The translations under genes were made by a program, and so were the position numbers. Under the pieces are notes generated by a model that made no database searches, was not told where the DNA came from, and worked only from the letters and a program-made list of their open reading frames with translations. This document shows positions 1-5,589 of a stretch of DNA of 5,779 nucleotides, one piece after another. The first letter of the stretch is position 1, and each line of letters starts with the position of its first letter. Source of the stretch: Thermodesulfatator atlanticus (GTDB taxonomy: Bacteria > Desulfobacterota > Thermodesulfobacteria > Thermodesulfobacteriales > Thermodesulfatatoraceae); NCBI GenBank assembly GCA_011321895.1, contig DROK01000185.1, positions 1 to 5,779 of the forward strand, written 5' to 3'.

Positions 1-1
1 C

Positions 2-781
2 GTCATTCAACCCACCTGTCCGCCGGTGAATGACCATTTGATGGAACTGCTCATCATGGTAGACGCCTTGCGGCGTGCTTCGGCCCGCCGCATAACCGCC
101 GTTATGCCTTACTACGGTTACGCGCGCCAGGACCGTAAAGTGGTGCCACGCACCCCCATTACCGCCAAATTGGTGGCCAACCTGATTACCGTGGCCGGGG
201 CGAGGCGGGTCTTAACCATTGATCTCCACGCCGGCCAGATCCAGGGCTTTTTTGATATCCCGGTAGATCACCTTTACGCGGCCCCCGTACTTATCCAGTA
301 CCTGAAAGAAGAATTCCGGGGCAAGGATCTGGTCATCGTTTCTCCGGACGCCGGAGGGGTTGAAAGGGCGCGGGCTTACGCCAAGCGTTTGGACGCCGGG
401 CTGGCCATCATTGATAAACGCCGCTTAAGACCCAACGAGAGCGAGGTCATGAACGTGGTGGGGGATGTTAAGGGGAAAGTGGCCATCATCCTTGACGATA
501 TGATAGATACCGCCGGGACCATGTGTAAGGCCGCCGAAGCCCTTGACGAACGCGGGGCCAAAGAGGTCCACGGGATGGCCACCCACCCGGTCCTTTCCGG
601 CCCAGCGCTGGAGAGAATAAAGAGGTCTCCTATGAAAAGCGTGGTGGTTACGGATACCATTCCCCTGCGTGAAGAGGCCAAAAAATTAAAGAAGATAAAG
701 GTCCTTTCCGTGGCGGAGCTTTTGGGGGAGGCCATAAGACGGATCCATAATGACGATTCGGTAAGTTCGTTGTTTGTATAA
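2..781 (+). CDS. prs: Ribose-phosphate pyrophosphokinase (PRPP synthetase), 5'-truncated
   Basis: Makes phosphoribosyl pyrophosphate from ribose 5-phosphate and ATP in the cytoplasm, feeding purine, pyrimidine, histidine, tryptophan and NAD synthesis. The reading frame is already open at the window edge: codons from base 2 read [17 protein letters not shown], which matches the inside of the family. The GTG at 26 is therefore an internal valine, not the start. Family members are about 315 residues; about 259 are here, so roughly 55 N-terminal residues lie upstream. Visible motifs are YARQDRK (ATP-binding region), [17 protein letters not shown] with its histidine codon at 227-229, [22 protein letters not shown], the PRPP-binding loop [11 protein letters not shown] (about 485-520), THPVLSGPA and the C-terminal [14 protein letters not shown]. 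It is first in a likely operon with rplY (21-base gap) and pth. All core motifs are intact in the visible part. Identification is very secure. Confidence 0.97.
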   Translation, partial: VIQPTCPPVNDHLMELLIMVDALRRASARRITAVMPYYGYARQDRKVVPRTPITAKLVANLITVAGARRVLTIDLHAGQIQGFFDIPVDHLYAAPVLIQYLKEEFRGKDLVIVSPDAGGVERARAYAKRLDAGLAIIDKRRLRPNESEVMNVVGDVKGKVAIILDDMIDTAGTMCKAAEALDERGAKEVHGMATHPVLSGPALERIKRSPMKSVVVTDTIPLREEAKKLKKIKVLSVAELLGEAIRRIHNDDSVSSLFV

Positions 782-787
782 GTTTTT

Positions 788-795
788 AAGGAGGG
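788..795 (+). promoter_or_regulatory. Ribosome binding site of rplY
   Basis: AAGGAGGG lies seven bases before the ATG at 803 and is a near-complete match to the anti-Shine-Dalgarno sequence. It fixes the rplY start and suggests strong translation, as expected for a ribosomal protein. Confidence 0.85.
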
Positions 796-802
796 AGAAC
801 CC

Positions 803-1429
803 ATGAAGACCGTGGAACTAAACGTAGCGGTAAGACATAAAACCGGTAAGGAAATAGCGCGTAAACTGCGTAACCAGGGCCTGATCCCGGCCATCATATA
901 TGGGCCAGGCAGTGAGCCGGTGCCCCTGGCGGTTAAGGCCAATGAACTCAAAAGGGTCCTTTACCGTTATCGGGGAGAACAGATCCTTTTTAACCTTACG
1001 TTGGAAGATAACGGGTCCACTACCCAGAAGATGGCCCTGGTCAAGGAGCTCCAGTACCACCCGGTGACGGATGAGATTCTGCACGTGGATTTTTATGAAA
1101 TTTCTATGGAGCGTGAGGTAGAAGTAGAGGTACCCATTGAACTGGTGGGTAAGGCGAAGGGAGTGGAAGCCGGTGGTCACCTCCAGCAGCTTTTACATAC
1201 TATGACCGTGGCCTGTCTGCCCGGGGCCATCCCAGATAAGATCCAGGTGGACGTCAGCGGGCTTGAGGTCGGCGACGTCTTACACGTGCGCGACCTAACG
1301 CCCCCTGAGGGGGTCCGCTACCTCGATAACCCTGACGAACCGGTGGTGACCATTTTGGCGCCGGAGGAGACGGAAGAGGTGGCTGAGGAAGGTGCCGAAG
1401 AGGCGGAAGCCCCTGCCCCTGAAGAATAA
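803..1429 (+). CDS. rplY: 50S ribosomal protein L25, CTC/TL5 type
   Basis: Binds 5S rRNA in the large ribosomal subunit; the long CTC form is also named a general stress protein in Bacillus. At 208 residues this is the two-domain form rather than the roughly 94-residue E. coli L25. Residues 1 to about 95 are the L25 RNA-binding barrel: it begins with an L25-type opening (MKTVELNVAVRHKTGKEIAR), continues through LRNQGLIPAIIYGPG, and ends near HPVTDEILHVDFYEI. Residues about 96-188 are the TL5 C-terminal beta domain, with VPIELVGKAKGVEAGGHLQQ and IQVDVSGLEVGDVLHVRDL. The last 20 or so residues form a Glu/Ala/Pro-rich acidic tail, usual in this family. The ATG at 803 is set by a strong ribosome binding site. 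The gene sits between prs and pth, an arrangement common in bacteria, and is probably co-transcribed with both. Confidence 0.96.
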   Translation: MKTVELNVAVRHKTGKEIARKLRNQGLIPAIIYGPGSEPVPLAVKANELKRVLYRYRGEQILFNLTLEDNGSTTQKMALVKELQYHPVTDEILHVDFYEISMEREVEVEVPIELVGKAKGVEAGGHLQQLLHTMTVACLPGAIPDKIQVDVSGLEVGDVLHVRDLTPPEGVRYLDNPDEPVVTILAPEETEEVAEEGAEEAEAPAPEE

Positions 1430-1431
1430 AA

Positions 1432-2016
1432 GTGGCCACTTACCGGTGGTTATGGGTGGGCCTCGGTAACCCGGGGCCCGCATATGTTTTTACCAGGCAT
1501 AATTTTGGTTTTTTAGTCCTTGATCATTGGGCTACGACCAGGGGTCTTTCCTTCCAGAAAGGGGCCTGGTCCGCGGAAGTGGCCTTTCTGCCCAAAGAAG
1601 GTCTGGTCCTCCTAAAACCCCAAACCTACATGAATCTTTCCGGGCAAGCGGTGGCCCCCTGGGCTAAGGAACTTTCCCTGCCCCCAGAAAGGGTCCTGGT
1701 TATCCATGATGACCTCGATCTTCCTTTAGGTCGCCTGAAATTTGCCCCTAACGGGGGGCCAGGGGGGCACAAAGGGGTGTGGTCTATCATGGAAGCCCTG
1801 GGGACACGTAACTTTCCGCGCCTGAAACTGGGTATCGGCCGGCCCCCGGAGGGAACGAAGGTGCCGGATTTTGTCCTTTCCCCCTTTACCGAAGAGGAGT
1901 GGCCGGTGGTGAAAAAGGTCATCGTACGGGCCTGTGAAGGGCTTGAAGTCCTGTTGCGAGAGGGGCTACAGAAGGCCATGAGCCTCTTTAACCGTCCGTT
2001 TTTGGCAGAAAGTTAG
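1432..2016 (+). CDS. pth: Peptidyl-tRNA hydrolase
   Basis: Cleaves the ester bond of peptidyl-tRNAs dropped by ribosomes, recycling tRNA in the cytoplasm. The 194-residue length is normal for bacterial Pth. Visible motifs: GLGNPG with Asn13, TRHN with the catalytic His23, PQTYMNLSG with Asn68, IHDDLDLP with Asp94, GGPGGHKG, and LGIGRPPEG. One variation stands out: the family's usual GGHNG reads GGHKG, so Lys114 sits where E. coli has the substrate-contacting Asn114. The GTG at 1432 is chosen because the next in-frame GTG (1456) already encodes the valine of VGLGNPG. It lies two bases after the rplY stop with no clear Shine-Dalgarno sequence, so translation is probably coupled to rplY. It is the last gene of the prs–rplY–pth run; no hairpin terminator is visible after its TAG stop. 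Confidence 0.95.
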   Translation: MATYRWLWVGLGNPGPAYVFTRHNFGFLVLDHWATTRGLSFQKGAWSAEVAFLPKEGLVLLKPQTYMNLSGQAVAPWAKELSLPPERVLVIHDDLDLPLGRLKFAPNGGPGGHKGVWSIMEALGTRNFPRLKLGIGRPPEGTKVPDFVLSPFTEEEWPVVKKVIVRACEGLEVLLREGLQKAMSLFNRPFLAES

Positions 2017-2048
2017 GTCTATTTGGACAAAGTTCGGCCGTATCTTGA

Positions 2049-2077
2049 TTAACAAAACCCCATTTTAATGGTAAAAT
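2049..2077 (+). promoter_or_regulatory. Sigma-70 type promoter for carD
   Basis: TTAACA at 2049-2054 and TAAAAT at 2072-2077 each match the -35 and -10 consensus in five of six bases, with the ideal 17-base spacer. The predicted start of transcription is near 2084, giving a leader of about 25 bases before carD. This is the only good promoter-like pair in the pth–carD gap and suggests carD starts a separate transcript. Confidence 0.65.
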
Positions 2078-2096
2078 TTGCGAAAATTTTGTTGGC

Positions 2097-2102
2097 GGGA
2101 GG
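2097..2102 (+). promoter_or_regulatory. Ribosome binding site of carD
   Basis: GGGAGG six bases before the ATG at 2109. It supports that start, which also gives the conserved family N-terminus (FSVGDMAVYPAHGVG). Confidence 0.75.
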
Positions 2103-2108
2103 TTTGCC

Positions 2109-2603
2109 ATGTTTAGTGTAGGGGACATGGCGGTATATCCTGCTCATGGCGTAGGTGTCATTGAAGCAGAAGAGACCAAAGTTATCGGCGGGGTAGAGAA
2201 GACTTTTTACGTAATGCGCATCCTGGATAACGACATGACCGTCCTTATTCCGAAAGACAACATAGACCGCATAGGGTTGCGCAGCATTATCTCCAAAGAG
2301 GAAGTAGAAAAGGTTTACGAGATCCTCAAAGAGAAAAAGGTCAGTTTTAACCATCAAACCTGGAACCGGCGTTACCGCGAATATATGGAAAAGATCAAAA
2401 GTGGTTCCATCTTTGAATTGGCCCAGGTCTTTCGGGACCTCCACATAATCGGCTACGACAAACAGCTTTCTTTTGGTGAGCGGCGTATGCTTGATACCGC
2501 CAAAAACCTCCTGATAAAAGAGCTTTCCCTGGCGGAGGGCAAAGAGGAGGCCGAAATCGAGGAGAAAATTAATGCCATCTTGGCGGGGCGCGATGGAGGG
2601 TAA
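2109..2603 (+). CDS. carD: CarD/CdnL-family RNA polymerase-binding transcription regulator
   Basis: CarD/CdnL proteins bind the RNA polymerase beta subunit and stabilise the open promoter complex, notably at rRNA promoters; this role is known for Mycobacterium, Thermus and Myxococcus homologues and inferred here. The 164-residue length is typical. Residues 1 to about 55 form the Tudor-like RNA polymerase interaction domain, with FSVGDMAVYPAHGVGVI, KTFYVMRILDNDMTVLIP and the NIDRIGLR end. Residues about 60-160 are the helical DNA-binding domain: NHQTWNRRYREY carries the conserved tryptophan (Trp85) that contacts the upstream edge of the transcription bubble in studied members, followed by FELAQVFRDLH and LSFGERRMLDTAKNLLIKEL. 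The gene has its own promoter and ribosome binding site. Its last codons contain the ribosome binding site of the next gene, so the two are probably one operon. Confidence 0.95.
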   Translation: MFSVGDMAVYPAHGVGVIEAEETKVIGGVEKTFYVMRILDNDMTVLIPKDNIDRIGLRSIISKEEVEKVYEILKEKKVSFNHQTWNRRYREYMEKIKSGSIFELAQVFRDLHIIGYDKQLSFGERRMLDTAKNLLIKELSLAEGKEEAEIEEKINAILAGRDGG

Positions 2604-2606
2604 TGG

Positions 2607-3644
2607 GTGCTCAAAAATGTTTTGATAGCCCTTTTGGTCCTTGTCTGCAGCTTATTAGGTTTTTTTTCCTTTAGACATCTGCCCCAGAGCGAAAGTTACC
2701 CCTGGCTTCCTTATTTGGGTTTGCTGGTAGGGGCGGGAGTGGCCGCCCTGGCCATTATTATTGAGCGTCTTTTTCGCCGGGTCCCCTTACCGGTAATAAT
2801 CGGGGGAACGGTGGGCCTTTTTTTGGGGCTTGGTCTGGCTCGTTTGCTTTCGCTGGTTTTTGAACAGTTAAATTCCGGCCTTTTTAGTGCTTTTCTCTAC
2901 GTAATGCTCTCGGTGGTTTTTGGCTACCTGGGGCTGGTCCTGGGGGGCAGGAAGTTTCAGGAGTTTCGTTTTTCAGGCAGTGTTTCTAACGCGGTTTCTT
3001 TTGTATCCAAACACTTTCCCAAGCGGGAATGTCCCAAGGTGGTGGACACCAGCGCCATCATTGACGGGCGACTGGCTGACCTCTGTGAGACGGGATGGGT
3101 GGACGGCCCTTTGATCATCCCGGGTTTTGTGCTGGCGGAACTCCAGCGCATCGCAGACAGTCCTGATCCCAATAAAAGGGCCCGTGGGCGACGGGGGCTT
3201 GACGCCCTTCAACGGATCCAGGAAACCGGCAAGGTAGAAGTACGCATCATCGAACAGGATTACCCCCAGATAAAAGAAATTGACGACAAGCTGGTAGAGC
3301 TCTGTCGGGAATTGGGGGCCAAATTGATTACCACCGATTTTAACCTTAACAAGATAGCCCGTTTAAAAGGGGTTCCTGTGCTCAACGTAAACGAGCTGGC
3401 CCTGGCGTTGAAACCCATCGTTTCTCCAGGCGAAGTCCTTAAGGTACAACTGGTGAAAGAGGGTAAAGAAAAGCACCAGGGAGTGGGGTATCTGGAAGAC
3501 GGGACCATGGTGGTGGTAGAAAACGGGCGCCCCTTTATCGGTAAAGAAGTAGAAATCGTGGTGACCAGTCTTTTGCAAACCCCGGCGGGACGGATCGTAT
3601 TTGGTCGTCTAAAGGAGACCTCGAGCAAGAAGGCGGTAGCTTAG
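2607..3644 (+). CDS. Membrane PIN/TRAM-domain protein (YacL-like putative RNase)
   Basis: Has the domain order of Bacillus YacL. The N-terminal 115 residues hold four hydrophobic segments (about 4-20, 35-54, 62-84 and 92-114), anchoring the protein in the inner membrane. A PIN nuclease domain covers about 143-263: VVDTSAIIDGR (Asp147), VLAELQRI (Glu179), EIDDKLVELC (Asp226/227) and LITTDFNLNKIA (Asp244) supply a full set of metal-binding acidic residues. A TRAM domain at about 272-337 (PGEVLKVQLVKEGKEKHQGVGYLEDGTMVVVE) would bind RNA. An active RNA-cutting enzyme is likely but its substrate is unknown. The GTG start at 2607 is preceded by GGAGGG at 2595-2600 and lies three bases after the carD stop. 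In many bacteria the next genes are ispD and ispF; here a minus-strand moeA follows and its stop overlaps this gene's stop. Confidence 0.9.
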   Translation: MLKNVLIALLVLVCSLLGFFSFRHLPQSESYPWLPYLGLLVGAGVAALAIIIERLFRRVPLPVIIGGTVGLFLGLGLARLLSLVFEQLNSGLFSAFLYVMLSVVFGYLGLVLGGRKFQEFRFSGSVSNAVSFVSKHFPKRECPKVVDTSAIIDGRLADLCETGWVDGPLIIPGFVLAELQRIADSPDPNKRARGRRGLDALQRIQETGKVEVRIIEQDYPQIKEIDDKLVELCRELGAKLITTDFNLNKIARLKGVPVLNVNELALALKPIVSPGEVLKVQLVKEGKEKHQGVGYLEDGTMVVVENGRPFIGKEVEIVVTSLLQTPAGRIVFGRLKETSSKKAVA

Positions 3645-4870
3645 GGCAGAAGGTATATTTCAGCCCATTCACCCTGATAAATCCCTTCGGCCTCCTCCGG
3701 GATCCTGAGAAAGCCGTCAGCCTCAGCCATAGAGGAGATAAGGCCAGACTTTTTGAAGATAGGGTTGGCTATCGGGCCTTCCGGGGAGCTTGTTATTTTT
3801 ACCCGTACAAAATCTTCCCTTCCGGCCACGGAAGGAATGTTCCGGCTGGCTTTGGCCCAGATCCTTTTAAGGAGAAGCCCTTCGCCTTCGGCCCCCTGGA
3901 GATAAAGTAAAAACGGACGAACCAGGACATAAAAGATAAGGAGGGCGCTGGCTACCTGACCGGGGAGCCCGAAGAGGGCCTTATTTTTTACCTTGGCCAG
4001 GATGGTGGGTTTTCCGGGTCTTACGGCCAACCCGTGGCATAGCAGCTCACTTTCTGGCAAATTTTTGATGATTTCTAGGGTATAATCCCTGGTGCCCACC
4101 GATGAGCCCCCTGAGATCAAAACCACCTGGTTTTCGGCAAGGGCCTTCTCTACCGCGGTAGAAAGTGCAGTCCGGTCATCTGGAACGATTCCGTAAAGGG
4201 TGGGTATCCCCCCGGCCTCCTGGGTGGCGGCATAAAGGCTGTATGAATTGATATCCCTGATCTTTCCCAAGGGCGGTTTTTCTTCCGGGGGGACCAATTC
4301 GTCTCCGGTGGATATTATGCCCACCTTTGGCCTCTCCCTTACCGGGACTTCAGTAAAACCCAAACCAGCCAGCACTCCTGCCACAGCTGGCGTAATCCTT
4401 TGTCCGGCTTTAAACACCAGGGCCCCCTCTGAAAAATCTTCCCCCGGAAGAAGGGTATGCTGGTGAGGGGCGGCAGGGCGTTTGATTTCCACCAGATTTT
4501 GGTTTTCCTCAGCGTGTTCCAGCATGACCACGGCGTCGGCCCTGGGAGGCAAAAACCCGCCGGTGGCGATACGTACGGTCTGGCCCGGGTTTAAAGAAAG
4601 AAGGGGAGCTTCCCCCATTTTTATTTCCCCTACCAGTTCAAGCACTACCGGTTCGTTCTCCCGGGCCCCGAAGGTATCTTTGGCCCTTACCGCATAACCG
4701 TCCATGGTGGCCCGGGGGGCTGGAGGGAGGTTTTCGGGAGAGATTAAATCCTCTGCTAAGAAGGTGTTCAGGGCCTCGGTGAGGGGGAGCCTTTTAATAG
4801 CCCCCTTTTCAAAGAGTCTAAATTTTTCAAACATCTCTGGCCGCCGTTTAACTTTAAAGAATTTTTCCAT
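3641..4870 (-). CDS. moeA: Molybdopterin molybdenumtransferase MoeA
   Basis: Inserts molybdate into adenylylated molybdopterin, the last common step of molybdenum cofactor synthesis in the cytoplasm. The 409-residue length is normal. Motifs in order: PRATMDGYAV (Asp57), VRIATGGFLPPRADAVV (Thr103), the domain III core VGIISTGDELV (Glu191) with GKIRDINSYSLYA, Asp232, LISGGSSVGTRDYT (Asp262), RPGKPTILAK (Lys287) and GLPGQVAS. Residues from about 337 are the C-terminal beta-barrel (domain IV), with GREDFVRVKI and IPEEAEGIYQGEWAEIYLL. These match the E. coli active-site residues by position. The motif usually written GLPGNP reads GLPGQV here, probably a subfamily trait. The start at 4870 gives MEKFFKVK, an opening seen in related MoeA proteins, but it has no clear Shine-Dalgarno sequence. 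An ATG at codon 13 is an alternative, also without one. No molybdoenzyme gene is visible nearby. Confidence 0.94.
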   Translation of the reverse strand: MEKFFKVKRRPEMFEKFRLFEKGAIKRLPLTEALNTFLAEDLISPENLPPAPRATMDGYAVRAKDTFGARENEPVVLELVGEIKMGEAPLLSLNPGQTVRIATGGFLPPRADAVVMLEHAEENQNLVEIKRPAAPHQHTLLPGEDFSEGALVFKAGQRITPAVAGVLAGLGFTEVPVRERPKVGIISTGDELVPPEEKPPLGKIRDINSYSLYAATQEAGGIPTLYGIVPDDRTALSTAVEKALAENQVVLISGGSSVGTRDYTLEIIKNLPESELLCHGLAVRPGKPTILAKVKNKALFGLPGQVASALLIFYVLVRPFLLYLQGAEGEGLLLKRIWAKASRNIPSVAGREDFVRVKITSSPEGPIANPIFKKSGLISSMAEADGFLRIPEEAEGIYQGEWAEIYLLP

Positions 4871-4975
4871 CGTATGAAGGTCTTGGTCAGTTCGTTTTCG
4901 GATTTTGCTGTTGCCTCAGGTTAGGATAAATCCTCCCCTTTGCCAAGGGCGCTTCTGAGCGGCTTTATATGCCGT

Positions 4976-5010
4976 AATTTGTCAAGGTAGTGCCAAAATT
5001 TGTCAATTTT
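4976..5010 (+). promoter_or_regulatory. Paired 10-base direct repeats, candidate activator-binding sites
   Basis: AATTTGTCAA occurs at 4976-4985 and again at 4997-5006. The 21-base offset is two helical turns, so a protein would meet both copies on the same DNA face. Each holds a TTG-N-CAA dyad, and the second copy is flanked by AAAATT (4995-5000) and AATTTT (5005-5010), making a larger inverted repeat. They lie roughly 90-120 bases upstream of the predicted pilin transcript start, the usual place for the binding sites of a sigma-54 activator. PilR sites in Pseudomonas also have a TGTC core, as I recall it. The binding protein is an inference. Confidence 0.5.
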
Positions 5011-5067
5011 AAAGTTCTTCTCTCCCTGCCACCGATAGAAAAGACAACAGTGATACAGAATTTCTTT

Positions 5068-5083
5068 TGGCATGGCCGTTGCA
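5068..5083 (+). promoter_or_regulatory. Sigma-54 (RpoN) promoter of the pilin gene
   Basis: TGGCATGGCCGTTGCA matches the -24/-12 consensus TGGCAC-R-N4-TTGCW at every fixed position except one (T for C at the sixth base). The essential GG (5069-5070) and GC (5081-5082) have the correct spacing. The predicted transcript start is about 5094-5096, giving a leader of about 60 bases. Type IV pilin genes in Pseudomonas, Myxococcus and Geobacter are known to use this sigma factor with a PilR-type activator, which fits the gene downstream. Confidence 0.8.
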
Positions 5084-5105
5084 TTAAGAAATAAACAAGA
5101 GAAGA

Positions 5106-5121
5106 CGAGGTGGCCACCTCG
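5106..5121. repeat. 16-base perfect palindrome in the pilin leader
   Basis: CGAGGTGGCCACCTCG reads the same on both strands, with 8-base arms and no spacer. It begins about 10 bases after the predicted transcript start and ends 21 bases before the ribosome binding site. As RNA it can fold into a 6-bp, GC-rich stem with a GGCC loop, a form that could protect the 5' end of an abundant message. As DNA it could be an operator for a dimeric protein. Its right arm contains ACCTC, complementary to the GAGGT of the pilin ribosome binding site. Confidence 0.6.
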
Positions 5122-5142
5122 AAAATAAAACAACAAAAATAA

Positions 5143-5150
5143 AAGGAGGT
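5143..5150 (+). promoter_or_regulatory. Ribosome binding site of the pilin gene
   Basis: AAGGAGGT is fully complementary to the usual 3' end of 16S rRNA and sits six bases before the ATG at 5157, within an A-rich stretch that should be unstructured. This predicts very high translation, as expected for a major pilin. Confidence 0.85.
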
Positions 5151-5156
5151 TAGACT

Positions 5157-5540
5157 ATGTTAGCCCAAAGGATCGAAGAAAAACGTAAGGAATTGAGGAA
5201 GAAAAATCGTCGTAAGGGTTTCACCTTGGTTGAACTTTTGATCGTGGTAGCCATTATCGGCATCCTGGCCGCGGTAGCCATCCCCCAGTACGCCCAGTAT
5301 AAGAAGAAGTCTGCCGCCGCGGCGGCTGAAGGGGCCATTTCTTCCTGTATGAGCGAACTGGTAGCGGCTTACGCGGATAACGGGACTACCACTTGGACTT
5401 GTAATGTCGGAGATCAATCCTGCAACCTCACACTGGATGACAGTAATGGCAGTGTCTCCGGGTGTAGCTCTATTACGGTTAAGGGAATTAGCGTCTCCTG
5501 TACCATTACCAATAACGTAGTGGATTGTAACCCGGCCTAA
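5157..5540 (+). CDS. pilA: Type IV pilin (major-pilin-like prepilin)
   Basis: Subunit of a type IV pilus, exported through the inner membrane, cut and N-methylated by prepilin peptidase PilD and assembled into a fibre. The 127-residue prepilin has a long, basic 21-residue leader ending in RRKG; cleavage before Phe22 leaves a 106-residue mature pilin. The mature N-terminus [20 protein letters not shown] is the standard pilin helix with Glu at +5, followed by IPQYAQY. From mature residue about 60 the protein turns to a Ser/Thr/Asn/Gly-rich globular part. All six cysteines (64, 82, 89, 103, 115, 124 of the prepilin) lie after the helix, enough for three disulfides. Up to about mature residue 52 it aligns without gaps to Geobacter PilA as I remember it, but it is longer. 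The start is certain: there is no other in-frame Met before the cleavage site, and the ribosome binding site is perfect. A minor pseudopilin is less likely given the strong expression signals. Confidence 0.93.
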   Translation: MLAQRIEEKRKELRKKNRRKGFTLVELLIVVAIIGILAAVAIPQYAQYKKKSAAAAAEGAISSCMSELVAAYADNGTTTWTCNVGDQSCNLTLDDSNGSVSGCSSITVKGISVSCTITNNVVDCNPA

Positions 5541-5550
5541 TAGAACGGCT

Positions 5551-5580
5551 TAAGGCAGCGGGCATACGCCCGCTGCCTTA
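5551..5580 (+). terminator. Hairpin after the pilin gene, possible weak terminator or mRNA-stabilising stem
   Basis: TAAGGCAGCGGGC (5551-5563) and GCCCGCTGCCTTA (5568-5580) form a perfect 13-bp stem with an ATAC loop, 10 bases after the pilin stop. The bases that follow (TATCGGTTTATGG) lack a proper T run, so full intrinsic termination is doubtful. It may stop only part of the transcripts or protect the 3' end of the pilin mRNA, making pilin message more abundant than that of the next gene. Confidence 0.7.
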
Positions 5581-5589
5581 TATCGGTTT

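Larger units (their letters stand above)
4871..5156. other. Divergent intergenic control region between moeA and the pilin gene
   Basis: These 286 bases hold no credible gene on either strand. Reading toward the pilin they contain a small inverted repeat (AGGAT-AA-ATCCT, 4923-4934), two copies of AATTTGTCAA 21 bases apart (4976-4985 and 4997-5006), a sigma-54 type promoter (5068-5083), a 16-base perfect palindrome (5106-5121), a purine-rich and A-rich unstructured stretch and a strong ribosome binding site (5143-5150). I could not find a well-spaced promoter for moeA on the minus strand. Confidence 0.7.

Noticed and set aside
26..28. GTG at 26 as the prs start
   Set aside because: The frame upstream encodes conserved prs residues (VIQPTCPP), so the gene is cut by the window edge.
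751..782. Possible promoter for rplY (TATAAG at 777-782 at the end of prs)
   Set aside because: No -35 box at acceptable spacing and no extended -10; operon transcription from upstream of prs is simpler.
376..951. Minus-strand open frame of 191 codons across prs and rplY
   Set aside because: It lies antisense to two certain genes, is low in complexity (Ser/Thr/Leu-rich) and matches no family; a shadow frame.
4302..4306. Altered motif GLPGQV in MoeA (near residues 301-306) as a sign of lost function
   Set aside because: The other active-site residues are intact and I believe this variant recurs in related MoeA proteins; the motif itself lies at about 3953-3970 on the minus strand.
4480..4700. 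Plus-strand open frames inside moeA
   Set aside because: They are antisense to conserved MoeA domains and have no ribosome binding sites or family features.
4981..4998. Perfect TGGCAC on the minus strand as a second sigma-54 promoter facing moeA
   Set aside because: The required GC of the -12 element is missing at the correct spacing (the sequence there is TGACA).
4980..5006. Two TTGACA hexamers on the minus strand as -35 boxes for moeA
   Set aside because: No -10 hexamer lies 15-19 bases further on. The nearest TATAAA (4969-4964) is only 10 bases from one copy and 31 from the other.
4921..5136. Minus-strand open frame of 71 codons between moeA and the pilin
   Set aside because: No ribosome binding site at either possible Met (5136 or 5073), no recognisable family, and it runs over the sigma-54 promoter, the repeats and the palindrome.
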